From NCBI RefSeq assembly GCF_900169265.1, contig NZ_FXYX01000012.1, forward strand, positions 1 to 64,000: a stretch of DNA of 64,000 nucleotides, written 5' to 3'. This DNA comes from Brevibacterium iodinum ATCC 49514 (GTDB lineage: Bacteria; Actinomycetota; Actinomycetes; Actinomycetales; Brevibacteriaceae). Position numbers and translations under genes: made by a program. The stretch's first letter is position 1, and every line of letters begins with the position of its first letter. The notes below the pieces were generated by a model. The model ran no database searches, was not told where the DNA came from, and saw only the letters and a list, made by a program, of their open reading frames with translations. Below are positions 25,020 through 33,245 of this stretch, piece by piece.

Positions 25020-25913
25020 GTGACCTTCCCGGTCCTCGGGCTCGTCCTCATCGCCTCCGTCGCCCACGCCGTATGGAACCTCGCCGCGAAGTCCGTCACC
25101 GGTAAGGGGTACGCTTTCGTGCTCGCCTACCACGGGCTCTCGGCGATCCTGCTCGCTCCGCTGGCAATCGTCATCGTCCTCACCGGAACGCAGTCGCTGA
25201 ACTGGGGTCTGGTCGGTGCGGCGGCGCTGAGCGCGGTCTTCCACATCGCCTACTCCGTGGCCCTGCAGTCCGGCTACGACCACGCCCCGCTCGGCGTCGT
25301 CTACCCGACGGCGCACGGCACCGGGCCCGTGGTCACGATCATCATCGCCGTGGCCTTCCTCGGTGAGCGTCCCACCTTCGCCGAGGCGGCCGGAGCCTTC
25401 ACCGTCATCGCAGGGATCGCTGTCGTCACGATCCGTCCCCGCGGCGGGGACGGCCCCACCAGCAGTGACGGACTGCGCCGCGGGCTCGCTTGGGGCGGGC
25501 TGATCGGGGCGTTCATCGCCTCATACACGCTGTGGGACGACTTCGCCATCAATCATGTCAGCGACTCCCCGCTGCTCTACTTCGCCGTGTCCGAAGCCTG
25601 CGTCGGGTCGATCATGACCGCGGGAGCCTTCGCACTTCCCGGCGGGCGGGAGAAGCGCGCCGATTTCAGAGAGATCCTGACGAGCCACAAACGCGCGCTG
25701 GTGACCGTGGCGTTCCTCTCACCCTTGGCGTATGTGCTCGTCCTCTATGCGATGCAGCAGGCACCGGTGGCGCTCGTGGCCCCCGTACGGGAGACCTCGA
25801 TCATCGTCGGCACACTGCTGGCCTGGTGGTTCTTCGGAGAGAGGAACGTGGTGCTCAAACTCGCCGGTGCCCTCCTCGTGGTCGCAGGTATCGGGCTCAT
25901 CGCCCTCGGGTGA
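25020..25913 (+). CDS. DMT-superfamily (EamA) transporter
   Basis: This 297-residue membrane protein has ten predicted helices in two EamA repeats (about residues 1-140 and 155-297). It begins HAVWNLAAK and contains YPTAHGTGPVVTIIIAVAFLGERP and, in the second repeat, APVRETSIIVGTLLAWWFFGER. Such proteins usually export amino acids or metabolites. GTG 25020 follows the aldehyde dehydrogenase stop by 25 bp; it probably ends the asparaginase operon. The Shine-Dalgarno (GAGGGCGGTG) is weak. Confidence 0.88.
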   Translation: MTFPVLGLVLIASVAHAVWNLAAKSVTGKGYAFVLAYHGLSAILLAPLAIVIVLTGTQSLNWGLVGAAALSAVFHIAYSVALQSGYDHAPLGVVYPTAHGTGPVVTIIIAVAFLGERPTFAEAAGAFTVIAGIAVVTIRPRGGDGPTSSDGLRRGLAWGGLIGAFIASYTLWDDFAINHVSDSPLLYFAVSEACVGSIMTAGAFALPGGREKRADFREILTSHKRALVTVAFLSPLAYVLVLYAMQQAPVALVAPVRETSIIVGTLLAWWFFGERNVVLKLAGALLVVAGIGLIALG

Positions 25914-25925
25914 GAGGGGCGCGGC

Positions 25926-26903
25926 TCAGCGGCGGCGCCCGGGCTGACGGCGGTTGACCCGCACCACCCGCACTGGGCACACTGCGTGCGAGAGCACGCC
26001 CTGCGACGTCGACCCGAGGACGGTGGCGACGAATCCGCCGCGGCCGCGGGAGCCGATGGCCATGAGATCGGCGGTGTATGTGGCCGACACGAGTACCTCG
26101 GTGGCGGGAGCATCGAAGACCGAGTACCGCACCTCGAGATCGGGGAAGTCGCCCTCGAGGGAGTCGGCAGCGGCAGTGAAGGACTTCGCCGCTTCGTCGT
26201 ACATCCGGATGAGGTGCTCCTCGCTGGGCATCCACTCGGGCGAGAGGATATGCGTGGCGGTGACCCCGACGAGGCGCAGCGGAACACCGTAGATCGCGGC
26301 CTGCGAGGCCGCGGCACGCAGCACCGGGGTGTCGGTCTCGAAGGGATCGACAGCGGCGACGACCTCCCCGGAGAAGTCGGGTCGGGTTCGTCGGTCCGCC
26401 TCGGCGGAGGGATCATCCGTCGTGCGGACGGGAGCGTCGACGGGCAGGGGAGTCGTCGGCATGACCCGGGTCGGCCACGTGCTCGGGACGACGACGGTCG
26501 GGCACTGCGAGTGCGCGGGCATCGCCAGGGCCACGGACCCGAGGAGACGACCGGCGAACCCGCCGCGACCGCGGGCGCCGACGACGGCGAGGGCGGCGTT
26601 CTTCGAATGCTCGACCATGACCCCGGAAGCGTCACCGGGCGCGATCGTCGTCGACACGGGAACTCCGGCCTTGGTGACGGTGGCGGCGGCCGCCTCGGCG
26701 ATGTCTTCGACGGTCTTCTTCACGGCGCTGTCGAAGTCGGCGGGGTAGACGATGTCGGCCTGGCTCATATTGACGCCGGGGACGGTGTAGGCGGAGACGA
26801 TGCGGATCTCGGAGGAGGTCTTCTGTGCATGCGTGATCGCCCACTGCAGGGCGCATTCGGCGTTGTCGGAGCCGTCGATGCCGACGATGATCGTGTGGGA
26901 CAT
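25926..26903 (-). CDS. Tandem universal stress protein (two UspA domains)
   Basis: This 325-residue cytoplasmic protein contains two Usp folds (about 1-150 and 165-315). Both carry the ATP-binding motif G-x2-G-x9-GS: GARGRGGFAGRLLGS in the first and GSRGRGGFVATVLGS in the second. It begins with the typical HTIIVGIDGSDNAECALQWA. Such tandem proteins bind ATP in stress or dormancy responses in Actinobacteria. It is convergent with the EamA gene (12 bp apart) and divergent from the membrane gene at 27093. Confidence 0.92.
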   Translation of the reverse strand: MSHTIIVGIDGSDNAECALQWAITHAQKTSSEIRIVSAYTVPGVNMSQADIVYPADFDSAVKKTVEDIAEAAAATVTKAGVPVSTTIAPGDASGVMVEHSKNAALAVVGARGRGGFAGRLLGSVALAMPAHSQCPTVVVPSTWPTRVMPTTPLPVDAPVRTTDDPSAEADRRTRPDFSGEVVAAVDPFETDTPVLRAAASQAAIYGVPLRLVGVTATHILSPEWMPSEEHLIRMYDEAAKSFTAAADSLEGDFPDLEVRYSVFDAPATEVLVSATYTADLMAIGSRGRGGFVATVLGSTSQGVLSHAVCPVRVVRVNRRQPGRRR

Positions 26904-26960
26904 ATCGCTAACCTCTGTCTTCAGTGACCGTCAATCTGGTTGAGTCCAGCTTAGATGTGT

Positions 26961-27022
26961 CCAGTTTATGGGAACTGGCATGAGACTGCCTGGGAGGAAC
27001 CTCAGGCTGACTCGACTAGACT
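26961..27022 (+). promoter_or_regulatory. Intergenic inverted repeat and -10 of the gene at 27093
   Basis: CCAGTT (26961-26966) and AACTGG (26973-26978) form an inverted repeat in the divergent region. TAGACT (27017-27022) is a -10 candidate, giving a leader of about 65 nt. Confidence 0.35.
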
Positions 27023-27092
27023 GTTCGCGACCTGTTGTTCCGGGGCATTCCCGGCGATCCATCGGCCTCGAGGCCACGTGTCCAAGGAGATC

Positions 27093-27569
27093 ATGAAGGA
27101 CCAGATCGACGTCTCCGTCCGTCGCAGCCCCAAGTACTCGGTGTTCATGGGCATCGGCGCGGTGCTCGGCATCGTCGCTGCGGGAATCCTCGCGGTCTTC
27201 GTCGACCCGGCCGATATGCCGATGGGCTACACGGTGGCCAAGGGACTGGGCCTGCTGCTGCTCGTCCTCGGGATCGGCGGACTGTTCCTCGGTGGGCTCG
27301 TCGCGCTCGTCCTCGACTGGCGGGGACGGAAGAAGTCGAAGGAGTTCCGGGTCGGTGCGCAGATCGACATGGTCGACGACCCGAAGGAGATCGCGCGCCG
27401 CCGCATCGCCGAAGCCCGCGGGGAGGACCCGGATGCCGACGCTGTCGAGGGCGGGACCGCCTCGGCGAGCCAGGACGCCGCACCAGCGGCAGACGATGTT
27501 GAGCCCACCGCGGACGATGCAGACGAGGCGGGAAAGGGTCGGAATACGGCCCCCGGTTCCACAGTCTGA
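27093..27569 (+). CDS. Small two-helix membrane protein of unknown function
   Basis: This 158-residue protein has two hydrophobic helices (about 15-37 and 48-72) joined by a short loop, a basic cytoplasmic segment (DWRGRKKSKEF), and an acidic, Ala/Asp/Glu-rich tail of about 50 residues. It matches a conserved actinobacterial family often found beside purF; no enzyme motif is visible. ATG 27093 is chosen for its AAGGAG Shine-Dalgarno. It is 44 bp upstream of purF in the same direction. Confidence 0.75.
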   Translation: MKDQIDVSVRRSPKYSVFMGIGAVLGIVAAGILAVFVDPADMPMGYTVAKGLGLLLLVLGIGGLFLGGLVALVLDWRGRKKSKEFRVGAQIDMVDDPKEIARRRIAEARGEDPDADAVEGGTASASQDAAPAADDVEPTADDADEAGKGRNTAPGSTV

Positions 27570-27613
27570 TCACCGAGTCAGAGCGCAGTTGCGGGTATGA
27601 GACAATTTCACTC

Positions 27614-29095
27614 GTGGCAAGAGGAGACGGGCAGCTGACGCACGAAATCGACCCCCAGGACCGCGGACCGCAGGACGAATGCGGTGTGTTCGGAGTCTGG
27701 GCCCGCGGCGAGGAAACCGCCAAACTCACCTACTTCGGGCTCTACGCTCTGCAGCACCGCGGACAGGAGTCCGCGGGAATCGCTGCCAGCAACGGCAAGC
27801 AGATCCTCATCTACCGTGACATGGGCCTGGTCTCTCAGGTCTTCCATGAGCGCGATCTCGAGCTTCTGCAGGGCCATATTGCCGTCGGGCACACGCGGTA
27901 TTCGACGACCGGATCACCGTCGTTCGAGAACGCTCAGCCCACCCTGGGGCCGACTCCGTTCGGCACTGTGGCACTGGCGCACAACGGCAATCTGACGAAC
28001 TTCGACGCGCTTGAGGCCATGGCCGATTCCCGTCGCGACGACGCGACGAAGGTCGTCGAGGAGGCCACGAAGAAGACGTCCCGCACCCGGCCCTTCCGTG
28101 ACTCCTCGAACGACACCTCCCTGGTCACCGAGCTGTTCGCGACCGAAGACGGAGAGAACCTCACCGAGGCGGCGCTCAACCTGCTGCCCCATGTCGAGGG
28201 TGCGTTCTCGCTGGTCTACATGGACGAGCACACCCTCTACGCCGCCCGGGACCGGCACGGGGTGAGGCCCCTGTCGCTGGGCCGGTTGGAGAACGGCTGG
28301 GTCGTGGCCTCGGAGACCGCGGCACTCGATATCGTCGGTGCGAAGTTCGTCCGTGACGTCGAACCCGGAGAGCTCATCGCCATCGACGAGGACGGTCTGC
28401 GTTCGCACCGCTTCGCCGAATCGGACCAGGCCCGCTGCGTCTTCGAATACGTCTACCTCGCCCGTCCCGACAGCATGCTCGCCGGCAAGAACGTCCACGC
28501 CGCGCGCACCCAGATGGGCCGACAGCTGGCCGAGGAGTACCCGGTCGACGCCGACCTCGTCATCGCCACTCCCGAATCCGGAACCCCGGCGGCCGTCGGC
28601 TATGCCGAAGCTTCGGGCATCCCCTTCGGCCAGGGGCTGATGAAGAACGCCTATGTCGGACGCACGTTCATCCAGCCGTCACAGACTCTGCGGCAGCTGG
28701 GCATCCGCCTCAAGCTCAATCCGATCCGGGAGAACATCGAAGGCCGACGCCTCGTCGTCGTCGACGATTCGATCGTGCGCGGAAACACCCAGCGGGCGCT
28801 GGTGCGCATGCTGCGGGAGGCCGGAGCGGCAGAGGTCCATGTGCGCATCTCCTCCCCGCCGGTGAAGTGGCCGTGCTTCTACGGAATCGACTTCGCCACC
28901 CGGGCCGAGCTCATCGCCAACGGACTGACGACGAATGAGATCTGCGACAACCTCGGCGCGGATTCTCTGGGCTATATCTCTCTGGACGGCATGATCGCCG
29001 CCACCCAGCAGGAGCGCAGCCAGCTGTGCACCGCCTGCTTCTCGGGCGAATACCCGATTCCCGTCAACGACACCCCCGCCGACAAAGGATGCTGA
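27614..29095 (+). CDS. purF: Amidophosphoribosyltransferase PurF
   Basis: This 493-residue enzyme performs the first committed step of purine synthesis (PRPP + glutamine to phosphoribosylamine). A short propeptide precedes the conserved DECGVFGVW; the Cys (about residue 23) becomes the N-terminal nucleophile after processing. The glutaminase domain has LQHRGQESAGI and GHTRYSTTG; the phosphoribosyltransferase domain has VVVDDSIVRGNT. CxxC-type cysteines near the end (LCTACFSGEYP) suggest the iron-sulfur form known from B. subtilis. The start is GTG 27614. purM follows after 1 nt. Confidence 0.96.
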   Translation: MARGDGQLTHEIDPQDRGPQDECGVFGVWARGEETAKLTYFGLYALQHRGQESAGIAASNGKQILIYRDMGLVSQVFHERDLELLQGHIAVGHTRYSTTGSPSFENAQPTLGPTPFGTVALAHNGNLTNFDALEAMADSRRDDATKVVEEATKKTSRTRPFRDSSNDTSLVTELFATEDGENLTEAALNLLPHVEGAFSLVYMDEHTLYAARDRHGVRPLSLGRLENGWVVASETAALDIVGAKFVRDVEPGELIAIDEDGLRSHRFAESDQARCVFEYVYLARPDSMLAGKNVHAARTQMGRQLAEEYPVDADLVIATPESGTPAAVGYAEASGIPFGQGLMKNAYVGRTFIQPSQTLRQLGIRLKLNPIRENIEGRRLVVVDDSIVRGNTQRALVRMLREAGAAEVHVRISSPPVKWPCFYGIDFATRAELIANGLTTNEICDNLGADSLGYISLDGMIAATQQERSQLCTACFSGEYPIPVNDTPADKGC

Positions 29096-29096
29096 G

Positions 29097-30194
29097 TTGA
29101 GTTCCGACGCGAACCCGAAGTCCACCACCTATGCCGCCGCAGGCGTCGACGTCGAGGCCGGAGACCGCGCCGTCGAACTCATGAAGGCGGCGGTCTCGGC
29201 CACTCACAACTCCTCGGTCGTCGGTGGGATGGGCGGATTCGCCGGACTCTTCGACGTCTCCGTGCTCAAGGATTTCGACCGTCCGCTGCTTGCCTCGTCG
29301 ACCGACGGAGTGGGCACGAAGGTCGCCATCGCACAGGCTCTCGATAAGCACGACACCATCGGCTACGACCTCGTCGGTATGGTCGTCGACGACATCATCG
29401 TCTGTGGTGCCCGCCCTCTGTTCATGACCGACTACATCGCCTGTGGCAAGGTCGTGGCCGAACGCATCGCCGATATCGTGCGCGGAATCGCCGACGCCTG
29501 CGCCTCGGCCGGAGTCGCACTGGTCGGTGGGGAGACTGCCGAACACCCGGGTCTGCTCGGGGTCGATGAGTACGATGTCGCCGGTGCCGCCACCGGAGTC
29601 GTCGAGGCCTCGAAGCTTCTCGGCCCGGAGAAGGTCAAGGCCGGGGACGTGCTCATCGGTCTGCCGTCCTCTGGCATCCACTCCAACGGATACTCGCTGG
29701 TCCGCCACATCATCGCCGAGGCGGGTTGGGGCCTGGATACACATGTGTCGGAATTCGGGCGCACCCTCGGTGAGGAGCTGCTCGTTCCCACTCATGTCTA
29801 CACCGGCGAGCTCGCCGCTCTCTTCGACGCACTGCCCGACGCGGTGCATTCGGTCTCGCACGTCACCGGCGGCGGACTCTCGGCCAATGTGGCCAGGGTG
29901 CTTCCGCAGGGCCTGGTCGCGAAGATGTCGCGTGCCTCGTGGGAGATCCCGGCCGTGTTCTCCGTGCTCGGCGACCTCGGCGGAGTGCCGCAGGACGACC
30001 GCGAACGCACGTGGAACCTCGGTGTCGGCATGGTTCTCGTCGTCGACGCAGCGTCGGTCGATGGTGTGCTCGAAGCGAGCCCCGGAGCCTGGGTGCTCGG
30101 CGAAGTCGCCGCCGATGACGGATCTCTGGCGACCGATCCCTACTATGTGCAGGGCGCCAAGGGCGTCGACGGCGGCGCCGCAATCCTGCAGTAG
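29097..30194 (+). CDS. purM: Phosphoribosylformylglycinamidine cyclo-ligase PurM
   Basis: This 365-residue AIR synthetase carries out step 5 of purine synthesis, closing the imidazole ring with ATP. It has TYAAAGVDVEAGDRAVELMK, the ATP-binding SSTDGVGTKVAIA, VVDDIIVCGA, GGETAEHPG and SSGIHSNGYSLVR. The start TTG 29097 follows AAAGGA with 7-nt spacing and lies 1 nt from the purF stop, so the two are co-translated. It ends before a repeat-rich gene-free stretch and a terminator. Confidence 0.95.
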   Translation: MSSDANPKSTTYAAAGVDVEAGDRAVELMKAAVSATHNSSVVGGMGGFAGLFDVSVLKDFDRPLLASSTDGVGTKVAIAQALDKHDTIGYDLVGMVVDDIIVCGARPLFMTDYIACGKVVAERIADIVRGIADACASAGVALVGGETAEHPGLLGVDEYDVAGAATGVVEASKLLGPEKVKAGDVLIGLPSSGIHSNGYSLVRHIIAEAGWGLDTHVSEFGRTLGEELLVPTHVYTGELAALFDALPDAVHSVSHVTGGGLSANVARVLPQGLVAKMSRASWEIPAVFSVLGDLGGVPQDDRERTWNLGVGMVLVVDAASVDGVLEASPGAWVLGEVAADDGSLATDPYYVQGAKGVDGGAAILQ

Positions 30195-30466
30195 GTCTCG
30201 AGCGGCACACCAGATCTCGAGCGGCTGGCCTGGTCGCGGGGCATCCCTCACCGTTAGTCTCACAGCCTCGGCGCACAGGCTTCGCACACCGTTAGTCTCA
30301 CACCCTCGTGTTCCTGCACGGGGGTGTGCCGCTTGCGGTGTGTGATGGCCGCGGGAGTGGAGGAATTGCACTCAACGGTGCGTGATGCTCCTCGGCCACA
30401 GCCGCCTCGGCGGGGGAATGCCCACGAGCGGAGGGACCGGCGGGCCCACGGCCGTCTGCGCGCACG
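30195..30466. repeat. Gene-free stretch with short direct and inverted repeats
   Basis: TCTCGAGCGGC occurs at 30196-30206 and 30215-30225. CACCGTTAGTCTCACA occurs at 30249-30264 and 30287-30302, and an inverted, partly matching form (CAACGGTGCG) lies near 30374. A CGCCTCGGCG word lies near 30411. No protein-coding signature is seen. It could be a decayed element or a regulatory RNA region. Confidence 0.6.
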
Positions 30467-30500
30467 ACAGAGGGCGGGGACCGAAGTCCCCGCCCTCTGT
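30467..30500. terminator. Strong terminator between purM and the DUF3073 gene
   Basis: ACAGAGGGCGGGGAC (30467-30481), loop CGAA, then the exact complement (30486-30500). It lies between convergent genes and probably serves both. Confidence 0.85.
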
Positions 30501-30540
30501 GCGTGTCAGATCAGCCGTGTGCGGCTGGACTCATCCGAGC

Positions 30541-30750
30541 TCAGTTCTCGTACTCGTCGTCATCGTCGACATTGTACTTGTCGGCGTAAGCCGAGTAGTC
30601 GGGTTCATCGTCGTACGGATCGGACGGACCGGACTTGCTCGCGTCGGCGCCCAGCTCCTGCTGGAGTCTATTAAGGTCGGTATCCGGGCTGTAGTACTTC
30701 AGCTTCCGAGCTACCTTGATCTGCTTTGCCTTTGCGCGGCCGCGACCCAC
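30541..30750 (-). CDS. DUF3073 family protein
   Basis: This 69-residue protein starts GRGRAKAKQIKVARKLKY, the hallmark of DUF3073, found throughout Actinobacteria. The basic N-terminus is followed by an acidic, Tyr/Asp-rich tail (DDEPDYSAYADKY.. ending DDDDEYEN). The function is unknown. GTG 30750 is preferred to ATG 30774 because homologues start there and GGAGGGGG lies about 8 nt upstream. Its position facing purM matches mycobacteria, where the homologue (Rv0810c) sits beside purM. Confidence 0.9.
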   Translation of the reverse strand: MGRGRAKAKQIKVARKLKYYSPDTDLNRLQQELGADASKSGPSDPYDDEPDYSAYADKYNVDDDDEYEN

Positions 30751-30865
30751 TGGCGTGACCCCCTCCGTCGTCAATGGGGCGAATGGCCCCGGACTAGATC
30801 TCTGCTATGCGCTTAAATCCTACCTGTTCATACTGGGAAGTTCCATTTTGTGAGTGGACCTTGGA

Positions 30866-30871
30866 TAGGCT
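30866..30871 (+). promoter_or_regulatory. Leaderless-type -10 (TAGGCT)
   Basis: TAGGCT ends 6 nt before ATG 30878, with no Shine-Dalgarno. Confidence 0.6.
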
Positions 30872-30877
30872 GAACCC

Positions 30878-31693
30878 ATGGCCTACCGTCGCGATTATGT
30901 CGTCACCCTGCGGATCTTCGAACCCCTTGTGGTGCATTCCGAATTGCAAGACAGGCAGGTGGAGGACAGCCGGTCACGCATCGAGGAGCAGATTTCCCAC
31001 GACGCTGACAAGCGCTTGATCTCCCTGCCTCCTTCGCCCGTGGCCGATTCCTTCCGGCGCACTCCGATCTATCTTCCAGCGTCTCAGACCGCGGACGGGG
31101 TGGACCGTTTCTGCCCTGCTCAGGAGGACATTCGCGGGTGGGAGGCGCTCGAATCACTGGCCGAGCACACCTCGAAGGCGACCTTGGACATCGTCGCTCC
31201 GAAGTCCGCTCGCCGACGTGCCGCCAGCCGTCGTGCGGAGTGGCTGCAGGATGCCAAGGACACACGGATCTTCACCCGGGTCTCGGCTTGGGACGTGCCG
31301 CCGTCGTGGTGGCTGTTCTTCTCCCTGACCGAGGATCAGATCATCACCGAGGAGACCGACGAGGGGCTCCGCGTACTCATCCGCACGGACATCCTGGCCG
31401 CCTCGGCGCGCATGGAATGGGCCTCGGAGACGATTGCGGACACCTCGAAGGTCGTCGATATGGTCGAGCAGACCTCGGTTCTGGCCGAATGGATCGACAC
31501 CTTCGACATGAACTCGGTCCTCGAGCTCGACCTCGGCGGAATGTCCGATGTGCTGTGGCCGAGCGAAGCCGCCGAACTCGTCGACTCGTGGGTCACGGCA
31601 CTGAGTAACAACGATTCCGAGTCCGCGGTCGCCGCCTTCCAGAAGTATGCGGCCGGCTGGGAGCAGCTCAACCTCTACGCCCGCAGCTCCTGA
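30878..31693 (+). CDS. Conserved actinobacterial protein of unknown function
   Basis: This 271-residue soluble protein starts AYRRDYVVTLRIFEPLVVH and includes a basic SARRRAASRRAEW segment near residue 110, then SWWLFFSLTEDQ and a Trp-containing C-terminal helical part (WASETIADTSKVVD.., DLGGMSDVLWPSEAAELV). No catalytic motif, signal peptide or membrane helix is seen. Similar proteins appear to be widespread in Micrococcales, but I recognise no named domain. The mRNA is probably leaderless. It is followed after 59 bp by a membrane gene in the same direction. Confidence 0.75.
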   Translation: MAYRRDYVVTLRIFEPLVVHSELQDRQVEDSRSRIEEQISHDADKRLISLPPSPVADSFRRTPIYLPASQTADGVDRFCPAQEDIRGWEALESLAEHTSKATLDIVAPKSARRRAASRRAEWLQDAKDTRIFTRVSAWDVPPSWWLFFSLTEDQIITEETDEGLRVLIRTDILAASARMEWASETIADTSKVVDMVEQTSVLAEWIDTFDMNSVLELDLGGMSDVLWPSEAAELVDSWVTALSNNDSESAVAAFQKYAAGWEQLNLYARSS

Positions 31694-31752
31694 AGGGCGG
31701 ATAGGATTGTCTGCGAACGAGCCGCACCCGAGAGGACGAGTCCCGCAAGCGT

Positions 31753-32364
31753 ATGGAAGAGAAGAAGCGCCGTCTCCTGACGAGCCAGGATCCTGCCGCT
31801 CAGGGGCCTGATATTGCCGGCTCGTCCGCCTCACGCACAGGCGAGCCCGGCTCGGATAAGTCCGGCTCCGACGACCCCGCCGCCGGGCCGACCACCCGGC
31901 CGAAACCCTCGACCCGGGTCAAACCGCTGTCGAAGGTCTGCATCGGCTGGCGCATCGTCGTTCCCGCCATCGCGTTCGTCATCCTCACCTGCGGACAGTT
32001 CCTCAACACGAACGACTTCTTCCCGCTCGGATCGCTCACCCAGTACGCCACCGCCAAAGACCTCAACGGGACCGTGAACTCCACGTGCATCGAAGCCCAG
32101 TTCCCCGGCGAGGACGAACCGCGCCGCCTCGGGTTCAACGCCGCGACCGTCGGCATCGAACGCGGTGACGTCGAATCCCAGCTCGACCGGGTCATCGCCC
32201 ACCCCGAACTCCTGCAGTCGATGGCCGACTCGTACATCCGGCTGCACCCGGACGAACCGAAACCCGAAACGATGATCCTCTGCCGCATCACCACACACCT
32301 GAAGAACGGCCTGGCCGTCGGCGAACCCGAACAGACGACGCTGGCGAAGTGGGAGGTCCGATGA
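31753..32364 (+). CDS. Single-helix membrane protein paired with the HTTM-like gene
   Basis: This 203-residue protein has a disordered Ser/Pro/Gly N-terminus of about 70 residues, one hydrophobic helix (about 73-93, WRIVVPAIAFVILTCG) and an extracytoplasmic C-terminal part with FPLGSLTQYATAKDLNG and two cysteines. Such proteins are commonly next to HTTM/VKGC-like membrane genes and may form a unit with them (inference). Its stop overlaps the next start (ATGA). TAGGAT near 31699 is a possible -10. Confidence 0.7.
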   Translation: MEEKKRRLLTSQDPAAQGPDIAGSSASRTGEPGSDKSGSDDPAAGPTTRPKPSTRVKPLSKVCIGWRIVVPAIAFVILTCGQFLNTNDFFPLGSLTQYATAKDLNGTVNSTCIEAQFPGEDEPRRLGFNAATVGIERGDVESQLDRVIAHPELLQSMADSYIRLHPDEPKPETMILCRITTHLKNGLAVGEPEQTTLAKWEVR

Positions 32365-33245
32365 GCAGCATCCCGACCCTGAGGTCGACCCCCACCGAGG
32401 CGGCCCCCACGAATCCGTTCCTCCGCTGGTTCATGCCCGAGGTCCCCCTGGCTCGGGTGGCCGTGTTCCGAGTGTTCCTCTACCTCTTCATCATCATCGA
32501 TGTGCTCACGATCTCCGGCGACGTCATCGCCCACGGCTGGACGCCGGAGTTCTACCAGCCACTGTGGCTGGCCCGGTTCCTCCACATCCCGGCCGTCAGC
32601 GTCCTCGGCGCACAGATCTTGCTCGCCGCCATCATCGTCTTCTCGTTGCTCGCCGCCGCCGGAATCCTCCAGCGCCTCAGCGGCTGGGCCGTGGCGCTCA
32701 GCTTCGGTGCGTGGATGTTCTACACGCAGGGCTACGGTTACGTCGCTCATGATCATATGGCGCTCGTCATCGCCGCCTTCGTCCTGCCGACGGTCGGAAC
32801 GGCGCGCTTTCGGGACCTCGGCACCGCCTCGGCGCGGGCAGGCTGGGCACTGCGCGTCGTGCAGATCGCGGTCGTGCTCACCTACTTCTACTCGGTGGTG
32901 ATGAAGTGGATCGCCTCGGGCAACATCACCCGCTGGGCCAATGGTGCGGTCATCATCTGGGCGCTCATGCGGCGCGGCGCCGAATGGTCGAAGCCGTTCC
33001 TCGAGATGCCCGGCTTCCTCATCGCCGCACAGTGGGCGACACTCGTCTTCGAGTTCCTTTCGCCGGTTGTGCTGTTCCTCAAGGGCAAGTGGCTGTACGG
33101 GGCCGTCGCCTTCTTCTTCCTCTTCCACCTCATGACGTATCTCGCGCTGGGCATCCACTTCCTGCCGACCGTCATCTGCTGGGCGGCGTTCCTGCCCCTG
33201 GAGAAGCTCGTGCCCAAGCGCTTCACCAGCATGGGCACCGCCTAA
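32361..33245 (+). CDS. HTTM-like (VKGC-related) multi-pass membrane protein
   Basis: This 294-residue protein has about seven hydrophobic segments and resembles HTTM-domain proteins related to the membrane part of vitamin K-dependent gamma-carboxylase: LARVAVFRVFLYLFIIIDVL, then GYVAHDHMALVI, YSVVMKWI and FHLMTYLALGIHFLP. The catalytic activity of bacterial members is mostly unproven. ATG 32361 has GGGAGG upstream and overlaps the previous stop. Its TAA (33243-33245) overlaps the TAG of the convergent LysR gene. Confidence 0.75.
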   Translation: MSSIPTLRSTPTEAAPTNPFLRWFMPEVPLARVAVFRVFLYLFIIIDVLTISGDVIAHGWTPEFYQPLWLARFLHIPAVSVLGAQILLAAIIVFSLLAAAGILQRLSGWAVALSFGAWMFYTQGYGYVAHDHMALVIAAFVLPTVGTARFRDLGTASARAGWALRVVQIAVVLTYFYSVVMKWIASGNITRWANGAVIIWALMRRGAEWSKPFLEMPGFLIAAQWATLVFEFLSPVVLFLKGKWLYGAVAFFFLFHLMTYLALGIHFLPTVICWAAFLPLEKLVPKRFTSMGTA

